DNA from: an uncultured Flavobacteriaceae bacterium
GTDB lineage: Bacteria > Bacteroidota > Bacteroidia > Flavobacteriales > Flavobacteriaceae
Length of the DNA: 64,000 nt
Reading direction: 5' to 3'
NCBI GenBank assembly: GCA_947497145.1
Contig: CANMFQ010000001.1
Coordinates: 248,001 to 312,000, forward strand
Part shown: in pieces, positions 8,376 to 16,774 of the stretch
Numbering within the stretch: position 1 is the first letter of the stretch
Layout of the letters: each line of letters starts with the position of its first letter
Notes under the pieces: model-generated
What the model saw: the letters and a program-made list of their open reading frames with translations, nothing else
Told to the model about the DNA's origin: nothing
The model's database searches: none
Translations under genes and position numbers: made by a program

Positions 8376-8935
8376 TTTTTCAATAGTTTATCAATATGTT
8401 GGACTGCGGTTTGAAGACGTTCTTTTTTATTTCCTTTTAAAGTAACAAAATTTCGTTGATACTTCTCTAGCGTTTCTTGAAAATATGTAAACATGCGTTC
8501 TCTTTCGTTTGGTTTATCGCGCAAATCATCACCAATCCAAGGAACGTCGATATAGGTTAGCAAATACAAGTGATATGTATTTTTTATAGCATATTTTTCT
8601 AAGGTAGGGTCGCAATGACCTACATAGTAAGCCTCTGAGTACACCTTGGTTTCAAGCAAATCGGTATCACATATGAGCACATCAGTAGCTTTTTTACTCA
8701 AGCTGTTTTCTAGTTTCATTTGCCCCTCTGCAATAGGTAAAAGATCGTGAGGTTCACATGTTTTTCGCTCGTTATTCCATTTGGTTTGTAAATATTCACG
8801 GGCATATTCGGGTACCCAAACCGTGTTGTAATGGCGGGCAAGTTGCTCTGATAAGGTGGTTTTTCCTGTAGATTCAGGGCCAAAAAGCACCACTTTTACG
8901 ATATCTGAGGGTTGTTGTCTAAACTTTTTTTCCAT
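8372..8935 (-). CDS. NadR-like nucleoside/nucleotide kinase
   Basis: The 187-aa P-loop protein begins its fold with VVLFGPESTGKTTLSEQLA (Walker A around residues 19-26), followed by WVPEYAREYL, the signature of the ribosylnicotinamide-kinase domain of NadR, and ICDTDLLETKVYSEAYYG-type Walker B. It lacks the N-terminal adenylyltransferase domain of full NadR, so it is a stand-alone kinase. Its 5' end overlaps the PnuC-like gene by 40 bases. Inferred role: phosphorylating nicotinamide riboside (or a similar vitamin) as it enters, trapping it in the cytosol. Confidence 0.82.
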   Translation of the reverse strand: MEKKFRQQPSDIVKVVLFGPESTGKTTLSEQLARHYNTVWVPEYAREYLQTKWNNERKTCEPHDLLPIAEGQMKLENSLSKKATDVLICDTDLLETKVYSEAYYVGHCDPTLEKYAIKNTYHLYLLTYIDVPWIGDDLRDKPNERERMFTYFQETLEKYQRNFVTLKGNKKERLQTAVQHIDKLLKK

Positions 8936-9528
8936 GCAAAATAGGCCTGTATGGCTATAATTGTAAATATAATATATTGTACTGATAACATACCCCAGCC
9001 TCTATAGGCGTAAAGCGGTATAGTGATAATGTCGGCTACAATCCATAAGGTCCAATTTTCTAGTTTCTTTAATGCCATATACCACATGGCGGTAAAAAAT
9101 AGACCCGAAGTAAAGATATCGATATAGTTAGATGTAGCTATTTCATTTCCGAAAATACGGTATACAGCGTAATTAATTAACATAGTGCCCATAAAAAGAC
9201 CAATACCAATGCCTTTTTCTTTGGTAGTAGTACGAGAAATATGAACTACTTTTTTGTCGTCTTTTTTTCGTGCCCAGTTCCACCATCCGTAAATACTCAT
9301 GGCCGACCAATAAAAATTCATCATCATATCGCCCAAAAGACCATCTTTAAAAAATAGGTAAACGGTTATTATGGTAGCTACAAGTCCGGTTGGAAAAACA
9401 AGAATATTTTCTTTCTTCGCATACCAAACACTTAAAATACCCGCTAAAAAAGCAATGGCTTCTAAAACAATTACATCAGTTTGTTTGTTTTGATATGATG
9501 CGAGGAAAAAATCAAAAATGTGGTTCAT
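8896..9528 (-). CDS. PnuC-family vitamin transporter (nicotinamide riboside or thiamine)
   Basis: The 210-aa membrane protein has about seven hydrophobic segments and PnuC-family features: LEAIAFLAGILSVWYAKKENILVFPTGLVATIITVYLFF, MMNFYWSAMSIYGWWNW and NWTLWIVADIITIPLYAYRG. I start at 9528 (MNHIFDFF); the longer frame would overlap the preceding gene more. PnuC proteins are facilitators that depend on a downstream kinase, and a NadR-like kinase follows directly, favouring nicotinamide riboside. The preceding gene is a thiamine-binding-like domain, so thiamine (PnuT-like) is the alternative. No TPP riboswitch was seen upstream. Confidence 0.85.
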   Translation of the reverse strand: MNHIFDFFLASYQNKQTDVIVLEAIAFLAGILSVWYAKKENILVFPTGLVATIITVYLFFKDGLLGDMMMNFYWSAMSIYGWWNWARKKDDKKVVHISRTTTKEKGIGIGLFMGTMLINYAVYRIFGNEIATSNYIDIFTSGLFFTAMWYMALKKLENWTLWIVADIITIPLYAYRGWGMLSVQYIIFTIIAIQAYFAWKKSLDNNPQIS

Positions 9529-9772
9529 AGTCACTGCGGTCTGATTTAACAATTTTCATGAAAAGCAAACCCCTGTCCATCAATTCAAAAGCTTCTTTAA
9601 TTTCATTTTGTAGTAGTTGCATAACGTCGTCATACGGGCCATACACTTGTGTGCTTAACGGATTTTCTAAAACGGTGAGTTTAGATGCTCTTAGCTTTTT
9701 GATAAACGTAATGATATGTTGTTCAAAATCGTTTTGTAAGGGCGAAAAAGTGAGTTCAACAGAAATGTTCAT
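9512..9772 (-). CDS. Small thiamine-binding-like (YkoF/DUF77-type) protein
   Basis: The 86-aa protein has the ferredoxin-like pattern of the thiamine-binding/DUF77 group: ISVELTFSPL, a helix with HIITFIKKLRAS, LTVLENPLSTQVYGPYDDVMQLL and a second helix EIKEAFELM. It overlaps the PnuC-like gene by 17 bases and lies 15 bases after the phosphopantetheinyl-transferase gene, so the five genes form one operon. Its presence beside a PnuC transporter makes a vitamin-binding role plausible. The family match is by overall pattern only. Confidence 0.6.
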   Translation of the reverse strand: MNISVELTFSPLQNDFEQHIITFIKKLRASKLTVLENPLSTQVYGPYDDVMQLLQNEIKEAFELMDRGLLFMKIVKSDRSDYEPHF

Positions 9773-9787
9773 AGGTTTTGTGCTGTT

Positions 9788-10435
9788 TTAATCTGTATTT
9801 TTAGATGTTTCAATAGCATATACGGTAGTGAAGCCTTCAAATTCGGTAAAGGTGATATGGTAGTTGCTAATTTTTCCTTGGTATAAAATTTCGCCAGCGG
9901 TGGTACCATCTGATAGCGAAAAATCTTTGATACTTATATGGTTTAGAAAACTCAAACCGGGTTCGGCATAAATTTTATAAAGTGATTCTTTACAGCCCCA
10001 AACGATGGTTAATTTGCGAATTAGAGCATCAGTATTTGCTATTGTTCGGTACTCTTCAATGGGAGTAAATTTATGGGCTATTCGTAAAATTTTACTACGC
10101 TGCATTTCAATATCAATACCTACTTCTTTAGTATCGCTTATAATAATACCGGTGAATTGATTGGAGTGGGTTATAGATATTTTTTTGCCGTCTTTAAGGT
10201 GTGGCTTTCCGTGTTCATCATAAAACAAATCAGCATCTACGTAGCCTGCTTCAGCCATCAAATGGCGAATACTTAAAAATCCTTTGCGGTGCATTTCAGA
10301 TTTCATCCTATGCATTCGACCTTGACAATAGGGGGTGAGTTGAATGTCTTGGGCAAGTGTTGCTTCTGATTCCGTTATTTTCCAAATGTAAACGCACGTG
10401 CCTGCGTCAACCGTTAATGTATTGTAAAGAGGCAT
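9788..10435 (-). CDS. 4'-phosphopantetheinyl transferase (Sfp type)
   Basis: The 215-aa protein has the superfamily's two motifs, GIDIE (D108, E110) and WGCKESLYK (W146 to K154), which bind magnesium and CoA. It would transfer phosphopantetheine from CoA to a carrier-protein serine. I start at 10435 (MPLYNTL): the 32 codons further upstream overlap the ahcY promoter and are unlike the family. Sfp-length size suggests broad use (acyl carrier protein or secondary metabolism), but no carrier protein is encoded nearby. First gene of the operon, divergent from ahcY. Confidence 0.9.
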   Translation of the reverse strand: MPLYNTLTVDAGTCVYIWKITESEATLAQDIQLTPYCQGRMHRMKSEMHRKGFLSIRHLMAEAGYVDADLFYDEHGKPHLKDGKKISITHSNQFTGIIISDTKEVGIDIEMQRSKILRIAHKFTPIEEYRTIANTDALIRKLTIVWGCKESLYKIYAEPGLSFLNHISIKDFSLSDGTTAGEILYQGKISNYHITFTEFEGFTTVYAIETSKNTD

Positions 10436-10456
10436 CTCTTTTATTTTAGTATTTCG

Positions 10457-10464
10457 TACCTTTG
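10457..10464 (+). promoter_or_regulatory. -7 promoter element of ahcY
   Basis: TACCTTTG is a perfect TAnnTTTG. It lies in the 88-base divergent gap and would give an ahcY leader of about 50 nt. The -33 region is poor. Confidence 0.65.
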
Positions 10465-10523
10465 CCCTCACGAAAAAAGCAAGTAATTTACGCTGTAACG
10501 AAAGTAAAAAATAAATAAAGAAT

Positions 10524-11840
10524 ATGAGCACTAAAACTGTTACTTACCTGCCCTATAAGGTAAAAGATATTTCTCTGGCTGATTGGGGAAGAAAGGAAAT
10601 CAACTTGGCAGAAGCTGAAATGCCAGGTTTAATGGCGCTTCGCGAAGAATACGGTGCAGAACAGCCACTTAAAGGAGCGCGAATTGCAGGTTGTCTTCAT
10701 ATGACTATTCAAACGGCGGTTTTGATAGAAACCTTAGTCGCTTTGGGTGCTGAGGTGACTTGGAGCTCATGTAATATTTTCTCAACACAAGACCATGCGG
10801 CGGCGGCAATAGCAGCAGCAGGAGTGCCTGTATATGCTTGGAAGGGAATGAATGAAGAGGAATTTGATTGGTGTATTGAACAAACCTTATTTTTTGGTGA
10901 AGAACGGGAGCCTTTAAATATGATCTTAGATGATGGGGGAGATTTAACCAATATGGTATTAGATCGTTATCCTGAATTAACCAGTGCAATAAAAGGACTT
11001 TCAGAAGAAACGACTACTGGCGTACATCGTTTGTATGAAAGGGTAAAAAATGGAACGCTTCCTATGCCTGCAATCAATGTGAATGATTCAGTAACCAAAT
11101 CTAAATTTGATAATAAATATGGGTGTCGTGAAAGCGCTGTAGATGCTATTCGTAGAGCAACTGATACGATGCTCGCTGGTAAGAAAGTAGTGGTTGCAGG
11201 ATACGGTGATGTAGGTAAAGGTACTGCTGCTTCTTTTAAAGGAGCTGGCGCTATTGTTACCGTAACCGAAATAGACCCTATTTGTGCGCTGCAAGCTTGT
11301 ATGGATGGTTTTGAAGTTAAAAAATTAGAAAATGTTGTCGGTAATGCTGATGTGGTGATTACCACTACAGGTAATAAAGACATTATTCAATCACGTCATT
11401 TTAAGGCGATGAAAGATAAAGTTATCGTTTGTAATATAGGGCATTTTGATAACGAAATTGATATGGCGTGGTTAAACGAGAACTATGGTAGTACTAAAGA
11501 TGAAATAAAACCTCAGGTAGATAAGTATACTATTGATGGTAAAGACATCATCATTTTGGCAGAAGGTAGATTGGTGAATTTAGGCTGCGCTACGGGGCAT
11601 CCTAGTTTTGTAATGAGTAATTCATTTACCAATCAAACCCTAGCGCAGATTGAGTTATGGAAAAACGGTGAAAACTATAAGAATGAAGTGTATATGCTAC
11701 CTAAGCATCTTGATGAAAAAGTAGCGAAATTACATTTATCACGTTTGGGTGCTGAACTTACCGAATTGCGTGAAGATCAAGCCGAATATATTGGGGTAAC
11801 TGTCGAAGGTCCCTTTAAACCTGAATATTACAGGTATTAA
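10524..11840 (+). CDS. ahcY: Adenosylhomocysteinase (S-adenosyl-L-homocysteine hydrolase)
   Basis: The 438-aa protein is a full-length SAH hydrolase: [39 protein letters not shown], the NAD-binding loop [12 protein letters not shown] with a Rossmann fold, [18 protein letters not shown], and the C-terminal [10 protein letters not shown] with the lysine and tyrosine that close over NAD. It splits SAH into adenosine and homocysteine, relieving product inhibition of methyltransferases in the cytosol. It is monocistronic, with a TACCTTTG promoter upstream and an intrinsic terminator downstream. Confidence 0.98.
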   Translation: MSTKTVTYLPYKVKDISLADWGRKEINLAEAEMPGLMALREEYGAEQPLKGARIAGCLHMTIQTAVLIETLVALGAEVTWSSCNIFSTQDHAAAAIAAAGVPVYAWKGMNEEEFDWCIEQTLFFGEEREPLNMILDDGGDLTNMVLDRYPELTSAIKGLSEETTTGVHRLYERVKNGTLPMPAINVNDSVTKSKFDNKYGCRESAVDAIRRATDTMLAGKKVVVAGYGDVGKGTAASFKGAGAIVTVTEIDPICALQACMDGFEVKKLENVVGNADVVITTTGNKDIIQSRHFKAMKDKVIVCNIGHFDNEIDMAWLNENYGSTKDEIKPQVDKYTIDGKDIIILAEGRLVNLGCATGHPSFVMSNSFTNQTLAQIELWKNGENYKNEVYMLPKHLDEKVAKLHLSRLGAELTELREDQAEYIGVTVEGPFKPEYYRY

Positions 11841-11867
11841 GAAGGTAGTAAGTAGTACTATGAATAT

Positions 11868-11896
11868 AAAGCCTCAATTAAAATAATTGGGGCTTT
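11868..11896 (+). terminator. Terminator of ahcY
   Basis: A 13-bp stem with one G-T pair (AAAGCCTCAATTA / TAATTGGGGCTTT) and an AAA loop, 28 bases after the ahcY stop. The T tail is short. Confidence 0.75.
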
Positions 11897-12352
11897 ACTT
11901 AAATAGAAAAGGGGTTAAAAGCAGCAAATTTACTTTTGGGTATTTTTGGCCAGATACTAAAAAATACTTGTATGGCTTGAGAACCAAAAGCGGCGAGTCA
12001 CGTCAGAAATTTGAGATATAAGCACAAGTAACTTTAGTAGTAAAAAAATAATGTTTAATGTTTGTTGTAAATATGTAAACATTTTGTAACTTACATTGTA
12101 ATTAAAAAAAATAAGTATATAAAAGTAGGTTTAAATTGTCAGTATTTATGGTTCTGTAGGAAAAATCTATATAACCATATGAAAAATTGATAGAAAAAGC
12201 TTGAGTTTATCTGCTTGAATTTGTACTCTTGGGTACATAAGTGACCTTAAGTTAAGAAAGTTATATACAAAAGAAGGATTAATATTGACTTTGCATATTT
12301 TTTTATCTTTATTTAGGGTGTATTTAAAATTTATTTGAAAAATTAGTAGTAT
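11897..12352. other. Intergenic region of about 455 bases
   Basis: AT-rich sequence with no convincing ORF, RNA gene or repeat. The last 60 bases presumably hold the promoter of the 12353 gene, but no perfect TAnnTTTG is visible. Confidence 0.35.
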
Positions 12353-12574
12353 ATGGATTTAATGGAAAGAGTTGCGGAATTTGAAGGAAGAAAAATGTCC
12401 GGAATGACAACAAGTGATAGAGTTACTTCTTCAAGAGAGGTGAAAGCCTTGATTTTGGAAATAAACGAGATTTATAAAGAGACGAAGGAAGTTGAGTTAA
12501 TGGATACAATGAAGAGACTTACGGTCTTAAAAAAGAAAATTGAAAAACGTTTAAAAGGTAATCCTACGGCTTAA
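12353..12574 (+). CDS. Small conserved-looking helical protein
   Basis: The 73-aa product is charged and helical (EFEGRKMSGM, REVKALILEINEIYKETKEVELMDTMKRLTVLKKKIEKRLKG). It has no signal peptide, membrane segment or cysteine. The heptad-like pattern of the second half suggests a short coiled coil. I do not recognise the family. Support for coding comes from its regular amino-acid make-up, a clean ATG and an apparent terminator hairpin 44 bases downstream. It stands alone between two long intergenic gaps. Confidence 0.6.
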   Translation: MDLMERVAEFEGRKMSGMTTSDRVTSSREVKALILEINEIYKETKEVELMDTMKRLTVLKKKIEKRLKGNPTA

Positions 12575-12617
12575 GGCATATTAGGTTCTTTGTAGCCTAT
12601 GCGATATTTAAATAAAT

Positions 12618-12654
12618 CTTCCTACTATTTCATTTCAATGAAGTGGTTAGGAAG
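12618..12654 (+). terminator. Hairpin after 12353 gene
   Basis: Two nested stems, CTTCCTA / TAGGAAG outside and TTCATT / AATGAA inside, followed by GTTTGTATTTTT. It probably ends the small-protein transcript. Confidence 0.55.
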
Positions 12655-12854
12655 GTTTGTATTTTTAGCCCATGCCTAAGGCTGTTTGTTGTTATAATGT
12701 ATAGGTTTTAATCAGTAACTAGGCTCAAGAGAAGTGAATACGATAAACTACGGTTATTGAAGTATATTGTGCTTAATAGTTCTGTGATAGCTGTTTGATA
12801 AAGCGTTATTACTACGTAATCGTAGGTTAACATACTATTGAAATAATCAGAATA

Positions 12855-13271
12855 ATGGATGCTCTTTTTGTAATTTTTTCACGTTTTCTGTTCGATTTCG
12901 GACTGGTAGTTTTAATTTGGATGGTGCAGCTAGTGGTGTATCCTAGCTTTGTGTATTACAAGAAAGAAAATCTTATCAGCTGGCATAAAAAGTATACCAA
13001 GGGTATTTCGTATGTCGTTATTCCATTGATGTTTGGGCAATTGATCGTCGTCATATGGCAGCTTTTTAAGCAGCAATCAATATATACGCTACTAAGCGTG
13101 TTGCTGGTTATTGTGGTTTGGTTAATTACCTTTTTGATTTTTGTACCCATTCATAATAAAATAAGTGCTGGCGATGCAAATGAAATGCTTTTGCAACAAT
13201 TGGTACAACGCAATTGGTTTAGAACCATATTGTGGACTGTTATTTTTGTGTTGTCGCTTATTGAATACTAA
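12855..13271 (+). CDS. Small four-helix membrane protein
   Basis: The 138-aa product has four predicted membrane segments (about residues 7-29, 50-68, 76-97 and 120-137) joined by short charged loops such as YYKKENLISWHKKYTKG and HNKISAGDANEMLLQQLVQRNWF. The layout resembles DUF1772/DUF4149-like small membrane proteins, but I cannot name the family with certainty. It stands alone, about 195 bases before an SDR gene; a copy of a dispersed intergenic element (13281-13402) begins 10 bases after its stop. Confidence 0.65.
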   Translation: MDALFVIFSRFLFDFGLVVLIWMVQLVVYPSFVYYKKENLISWHKKYTKGISYVVIPLMFGQLIVVIWQLFKQQSIYTLLSVLLVIVVWLITFLIFVPIHNKISAGDANEMLLQQLVQRNWFRTILWTVIFVLSLIEY

Positions 13272-13280
13272 GTCGTTTCA

Positions 13281-13402
13281 ACTTTTTGTTTGAAACCGAG
13301 AACTATGGCTTTTGTACGGTAATGAAGTCATTTTTGAGTTACGTAGTCAAAGCTGCGGTGTTCAAAAACGACCAAATTGGGGTGTAAAATGTATCATTTG
13401 CA
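13281..13402. repeat. Dispersed intergenic element, copy A
   Basis: About 122 bases homologous to copy B at 62980-63099: 41 of the first 50 bases and about 36 of the last 42 are identical, with a divergent middle. Both copies can fold a stem from TCATTTTT and its complement around a loop of 20-30 nt. Orientation given by the shared sequence is plus in both. Function unknown. Confidence 0.7.
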
Positions 13403-13466
13403 AGTGTCAAGATGAATTCAAGGTGTAAAAACGCCTATCTTGCACATTTTTTATAGCTTATAAATA

Positions 13467-14567
13467 ATGAATATTCTACTTACAGGAGCGACGGGAACAT
13501 TAGGATCTCGTATTTTATTTTCTTTGCTTGAGCAAAAATTTGATCGTATCGAACAGCTATATCTTTTTGTAAGAAAAAAGACAGCAACTTCTCCTCAGCG
13601 ACGTATTGAAAATATGTTGTCAAGTAACAATGTTCCTAAATTTATCAAAGAAAACAGCACAGCAATTTCAAAAAAAATACGGGTTATTGATGCAATGCAT
13701 ATTCTTGAGCCTACTTCTTTTTTAAAAGAAGTACAAATAGATTATTTTATTCATTCGGCTGGCTATGTGAATTTATCGGTAAATCCTGCAGCTAAGGAAG
13801 AAATTTTTAAAGAAAATTTCGAATTCACTAAGGCTATTTTTCAAACTTACAGCAGTCATATTCGCAAATTCGTATATATCAGTACGGCTTTTTCTTCGGG
13901 TGATATAGGAGGAGTGATGACTAATGATTTCAAAAACCATTCGGGTAATTACCGCAATCACTATGAGGCTTCAAAACACGCTGCCGAAAGTTTTTTATTG
14001 AAACAAAGTAAAGAGCGTGATATCGCTATTCAAATTTTAAGGCCTAGTGTGCTGGGTGGTAATATTGAAGATGCACCTAATTTTTTCATTTCGAAATATA
14101 TGGTGTTTTATCTGTTTGCTAAATTTTTTCATAATACTGCCGCCGCTGATAGCGTGCGTATTACGGCAAATGCACAAACAGGTCTCAATATTATTCCTAC
14201 GGACTATGCGGCAAATGTCATTGCAAAAGTTATCGAAACCGATATTGAAGAACTTAATATAGTACATGGTAAAGAAACCAATATGATGGCGGGCATTGCT
14301 AAAATTTTAGAAGTGGTTGGTTTTTCAAATTACAGTTTTACACAAGAGCAAATTACTGCAGCTACAGGTTTTACTTCTAGGTTAGAGCAGTATTATTATG
14401 AAACCATTGGCGTGCATTTACATCCATATATGACCTCAAAACCTAGTGAATGGGATACTACCCTCTTAGAAAGTATTTTGCCATTGCCTAAGTACAACCT
14501 TGAAGATTATTTGTTGCAAACGGTGACTTTTGCTAAGGCAGCTAATTTTAAAAATCAAAAGTGGTAG
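13467..14567 (+). CDS. NAD(P)-dependent SDR, thioester-reductase-like domain
   Basis: The 366-aa protein is an extended short-chain dehydrogenase: NAD(P)-binding GATGTLG (7-13), RRIENML, and a catalytic Y166-x3-K170 in HYEASKHAAE. The spacing and LYLFVRKKTATSPQRRIENML segment match the thioester-reductase/NAD_binding_4 group, which reduces acyl thioesters or acts on large lipid or polyketide-like substrates. No carrier or adenylation domain is attached or encoded nearby, so it may act on acyl-CoA or acyl-ACP. No signal peptide. Substrate is unknown. Confidence 0.8.
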   Translation: MNILLTGATGTLGSRILFSLLEQKFDRIEQLYLFVRKKTATSPQRRIENMLSSNNVPKFIKENSTAISKKIRVIDAMHILEPTSFLKEVQIDYFIHSAGYVNLSVNPAAKEEIFKENFEFTKAIFQTYSSHIRKFVYISTAFSSGDIGGVMTNDFKNHSGNYRNHYEASKHAAESFLLKQSKERDIAIQILRPSVLGGNIEDAPNFFISKYMVFYLFAKFFHNTAAADSVRITANAQTGLNIIPTDYAANVIAKVIETDIEELNIVHGKETNMMAGIAKILEVVGFSNYSFTQEQITAATGFTSRLEQYYYETIGVHLHPYMTSKPSEWDTTLLESILPLPKYNLEDYLLQTVTFAKAANFKNQKW

Positions 14568-14842
14568 TCATTTTAAACACCTGTTAAAACACATTTACAG
14601 CGGTAGCCGTGCTACTTTTGGTTTAAATTATTTTTCAGATTTTGACATAAAGCATGGTTTTTTAGCCATGATTGAATGTAATTATTCATGATTTACGCTA
14701 GCTATAGCATCAATATTTCTTAAAATCGTTGGGGTATTTAAACAGGATGGCTACATTTATACTTCAAATGCGAAAGCTAAGTAAACAAACAAACCGTTAT
14801 GCGGTATTATTTCAGACAGCATTTTAATTTTAAAAAGTACGT

Positions 14843-15319
14843 ATGACTGCAACAAAAAAATCAGAATTTGACAATATTTCTCAACGTTTACAAGAACCGC
14901 CTATCGATTGGCAAGAGCTCATTGTTGCTATTGTTGCAAGTTTTGATTGCGCTACGGGTACGCTTCATTTTTTGAATAAAGAAACCAATTTATTACAGTT
15001 AGAAGCACAGATAGGGATTCCTGATTTTTTAATTCCTAAACTCTCTCAAATTCCTATCGGAAAAGGAATGGCAGGCATAGCGGCTGAGCGTCGTGCTCCT
15101 GTAGAAATGTGTAATCTGCAAACCGATGATTCAGGTGTTGCTCGTCCTTCGGCTAAAGAGACCAAGGTTGAAGGCTCTATTGTAGTGCCTATGATGCTCA
15201 ATGATGAATTGTACGGCACATTAGGTATAGCTAAGCCTGTTACCTATGATTTTACTACGGAAGAAGTGGCACAGCTCTTAAAATTTGGTGAAGAAATTAG
15301 CCAAGTGTTACAACAGTAA
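14843..15319 (+). CDS. GAF-domain protein
   Basis: A single GAF domain fills this 158-aa protein: FDCATGTLHFLNKETNLLQLEAQIGIP, PIGKGMAGIAAERRAPVEMCNLQTDD, EGSIVVPMMLNDELYGTLGIAKP and DFTTEEVAQLLKFGEEI. GAF domains bind small ligands or sense redox state; the cysteine in PVEMCNLQ could be a redox site as in fRMsr-type GAF proteins, but the usual three cysteines are not seen. No output domain is attached. It starts a plus-strand group of small genes that includes a zinc-finger membrane peptide and an unknown secreted protein. Confidence 0.85.
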   Translation: MTATKKSEFDNISQRLQEPPIDWQELIVAIVASFDCATGTLHFLNKETNLLQLEAQIGIPDFLIPKLSQIPIGKGMAGIAAERRAPVEMCNLQTDDSGVARPSAKETKVEGSIVVPMMLNDELYGTLGIAKPVTYDFTTEEVAQLLKFGEEISQVLQQ

Positions 15320-15354
15320 ATTCATGATTTTTTAAACGTTTATTGGTAAGAAGT

Positions 15355-15537
15355 ATGATTTTTAGACTTATTGTTATTGCGGCTGTAATTGGTTTGGGGT
15401 ACTATATTTTTAACTATATACAGGTGCATAATAAATGCCAAAAATGTGATGGCAAAGGTTACTGGCGTGCCATGCGAGGTGAGAAAGAAAAATGTGATAT
15501 GTGTAAAGGCACAGGTAAAATTTCAAAAGGAAAATAG
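15355..15537 (+). CDS. Membrane-anchored DnaJ-type zinc-finger peptide
   Basis: The 60-aa product has one N-terminal membrane helix (MIFRLIVIAAVIGLGYYIF) followed by two CxxCxGxG elements, CQKCDGKGYW and CDMCKGTGK, as in the DnaJ zinc-binding domain, with a Lys-rich end. I use the ATG at 15355; an in-frame TTG four codons upstream is less likely. It may be a small zinc protein with chaperone-like or redox role, facing the side opposite its N-terminus. It lies 35 bases after the GAF gene. Confidence 0.72.
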   Translation: MIFRLIVIAAVIGLGYYIFNYIQVHNKCQKCDGKGYWRAMRGEKEKCDMCKGTGKISKGK

Positions 15538-15568
15538 CCGCAGTCAGCCAAACTAATGAATAGAGGGT

Positions 15569-16336
15569 ATGGGTAAAATTAGTATGTTTTTTCTTTTGTG
15601 CAGCTTCTTTGGTGCTGCCCAAGATATGGTACAGCCCAAAACCATTCATGTCTTTGTTGCATTATGTGATAATGTAAACCAAGGTATTGTTCCAGTGCCA
15701 AAGCGTTTAGGTAATGGTCAAGATCCTAAAAACAACTTGTATTGGGGAGCGCTTTATGGAGTGAAAACCTATTTTAAACAAAGTAAAGACTGGACATTTC
15801 TGCAAACTATAGCAGTAACCAATACTCAAATTCTCGAACGCGTATTGTATAAACATAAAACCTCAAATACCTATCTGTTAGCCGATGCGTATGATGGCAG
15901 GTATATTAAGCAAACAACAATCGATTTTTTAAAGGCAGCCAGCGGTAGTCATGGACAGAAAGTTACATATTTAAACAAAGAATTGTGCTTTGGAGGTGAC
16001 GCTGATTTAACGGCCTATGTAGGTCATGATGGTCTAATGGAGTTTCGTTTGCAAGAATCTTTTGTGTCTCAAAACGAGCAACAACGAGATGCTATCATGC
16101 TAGCGTGTGCAAGTAAGGACTATTTTAAACCTTATTTAGCACAAACAGCTGCCCGCCCGTTGGTATGGTCAACAGGTTTGATGTCACCAGAAGCGTACAC
16201 GCTAAAAGCGGCTATTGATGGCTGGATAGTAAAAGAAACAGCAGCCCAAATACGTGAAAGGGCAGCGCAGGCATATCATAACTATCAAAAATGTGGTATT
16301 CGTGGTGCGCGTAATCTGTTAGTGACTGGTTTTTAA
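15569..16336 (+). CDS. Secreted protein of unknown function
   Basis: The 255-aa product has a short signal-like N-terminus (ISMFFLLCSFFGAAQ) and then a globular domain beginning KTIHVFVALCDNVNQGIVPVP. Notable segments are LGNGQDPKNNLYWGALYGVKTYF, YLLADAYDGRYIKQTTIDFL and a C-terminal YHNYQKCGIRGARNLLVTGF, which look conserved rather than random. Four cysteines are spread over the mature part. I recognise the type only as a conserved hypothetical; no catalytic motif can be named. It lies 31 bases after the zinc-finger peptide gene and probably shares its transcript. Confidence 0.72.
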   Translation: MGKISMFFLLCSFFGAAQDMVQPKTIHVFVALCDNVNQGIVPVPKRLGNGQDPKNNLYWGALYGVKTYFKQSKDWTFLQTIAVTNTQILERVLYKHKTSNTYLLADAYDGRYIKQTTIDFLKAASGSHGQKVTYLNKELCFGGDADLTAYVGHDGLMEFRLQESFVSQNEQQRDAIMLACASKDYFKPYLAQTAARPLVWSTGLMSPEAYTLKAAIDGWIVKETAAQIRERAAQAYHNYQKCGIRGARNLLVTGF

Positions 16337-16673
16337 TCCGCTTTTTATGACTTCGTGATAAAACTTCTACTGCCTACGACAGGTTAAAATGAATGTGATA
16401 AAATTACGTGGGTGCATAAAATAAGTATCGCTTTTTTTCATATTGGCGGTATGCCATTTGTATACGCTGTCCTAATATGGTGGCTTGTTGGTGTACTTTT
16501 GAAGCTGTTTTTGGGTGTGATTACTTTTAAACATCTGAATTAAGTTGCATGCGTTACCTAATCAATATAACCTATCGATTTACTTCCTTGTAAGCAATAG
16601 TCTATAAGCGGTAGTTTGGCGTAAAATACGGTCAGTATGGCGTATTCCTAAAATCAGTATTCGCTATTTTTGT
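16337..16673. other. Intergenic region with a possible 30-aa hydrophobic ORF
   Basis: No gene of normal size. One open frame, 16451-16543 (+), would encode a 30-residue single-helix peptide, MPFVYAVLIWWLVGVLLKLF and ten more residues. It has no visible promoter and may be chance. Confidence 0.35.
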
Positions 16674-16681
16674 TATATTTG
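16674..16681 (+). promoter_or_regulatory. -7 promoter element of response-regulator gene
   Basis: TATATTTG is a perfect TAnnTTTG. It predicts a leader of about 85 nt for the 16775 gene, which includes a 17-codon upstream ORF (16710-16763). Confidence 0.55.
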
Positions 16682-16709
16682 CCAGCACTACAAACCAAAA
16701 AACCTAAAG

Positions 16710-16763
16710 ATGTCCCCTCATTTTACAGCAATCAAGTTTTTTAGTTGGTTTGTGCTGATTTAA
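16710..16763 (+). CDS. Possible 17-codon upstream ORF
   Basis: An ATG about 22 bases after the predicted transcript start opens a frame of 17 residues (MSPHFTAIKFFSWFVLI) that stops 11 bases before the response-regulator ATG. It could be a leader peptide or chance; there is no attenuator hairpin. Confidence 0.25.
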   Translation: MSPHFTAIKFFSWFVLI

Positions 16764-16774
16764 TCTATTGTTAT

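Noticed and set aside
10436-10531. Longer N-terminus for the phosphopantetheinyl transferase
   Set aside because: It covers the ahcY promoter and overlaps the ahcY start; the family begins near MPLYNTL.
10967-11383. 138-codon minus-strand ORF inside ahcY
   Set aside because: Shadow of the ahcY reading frame; no domain and wholly within a conserved gene.
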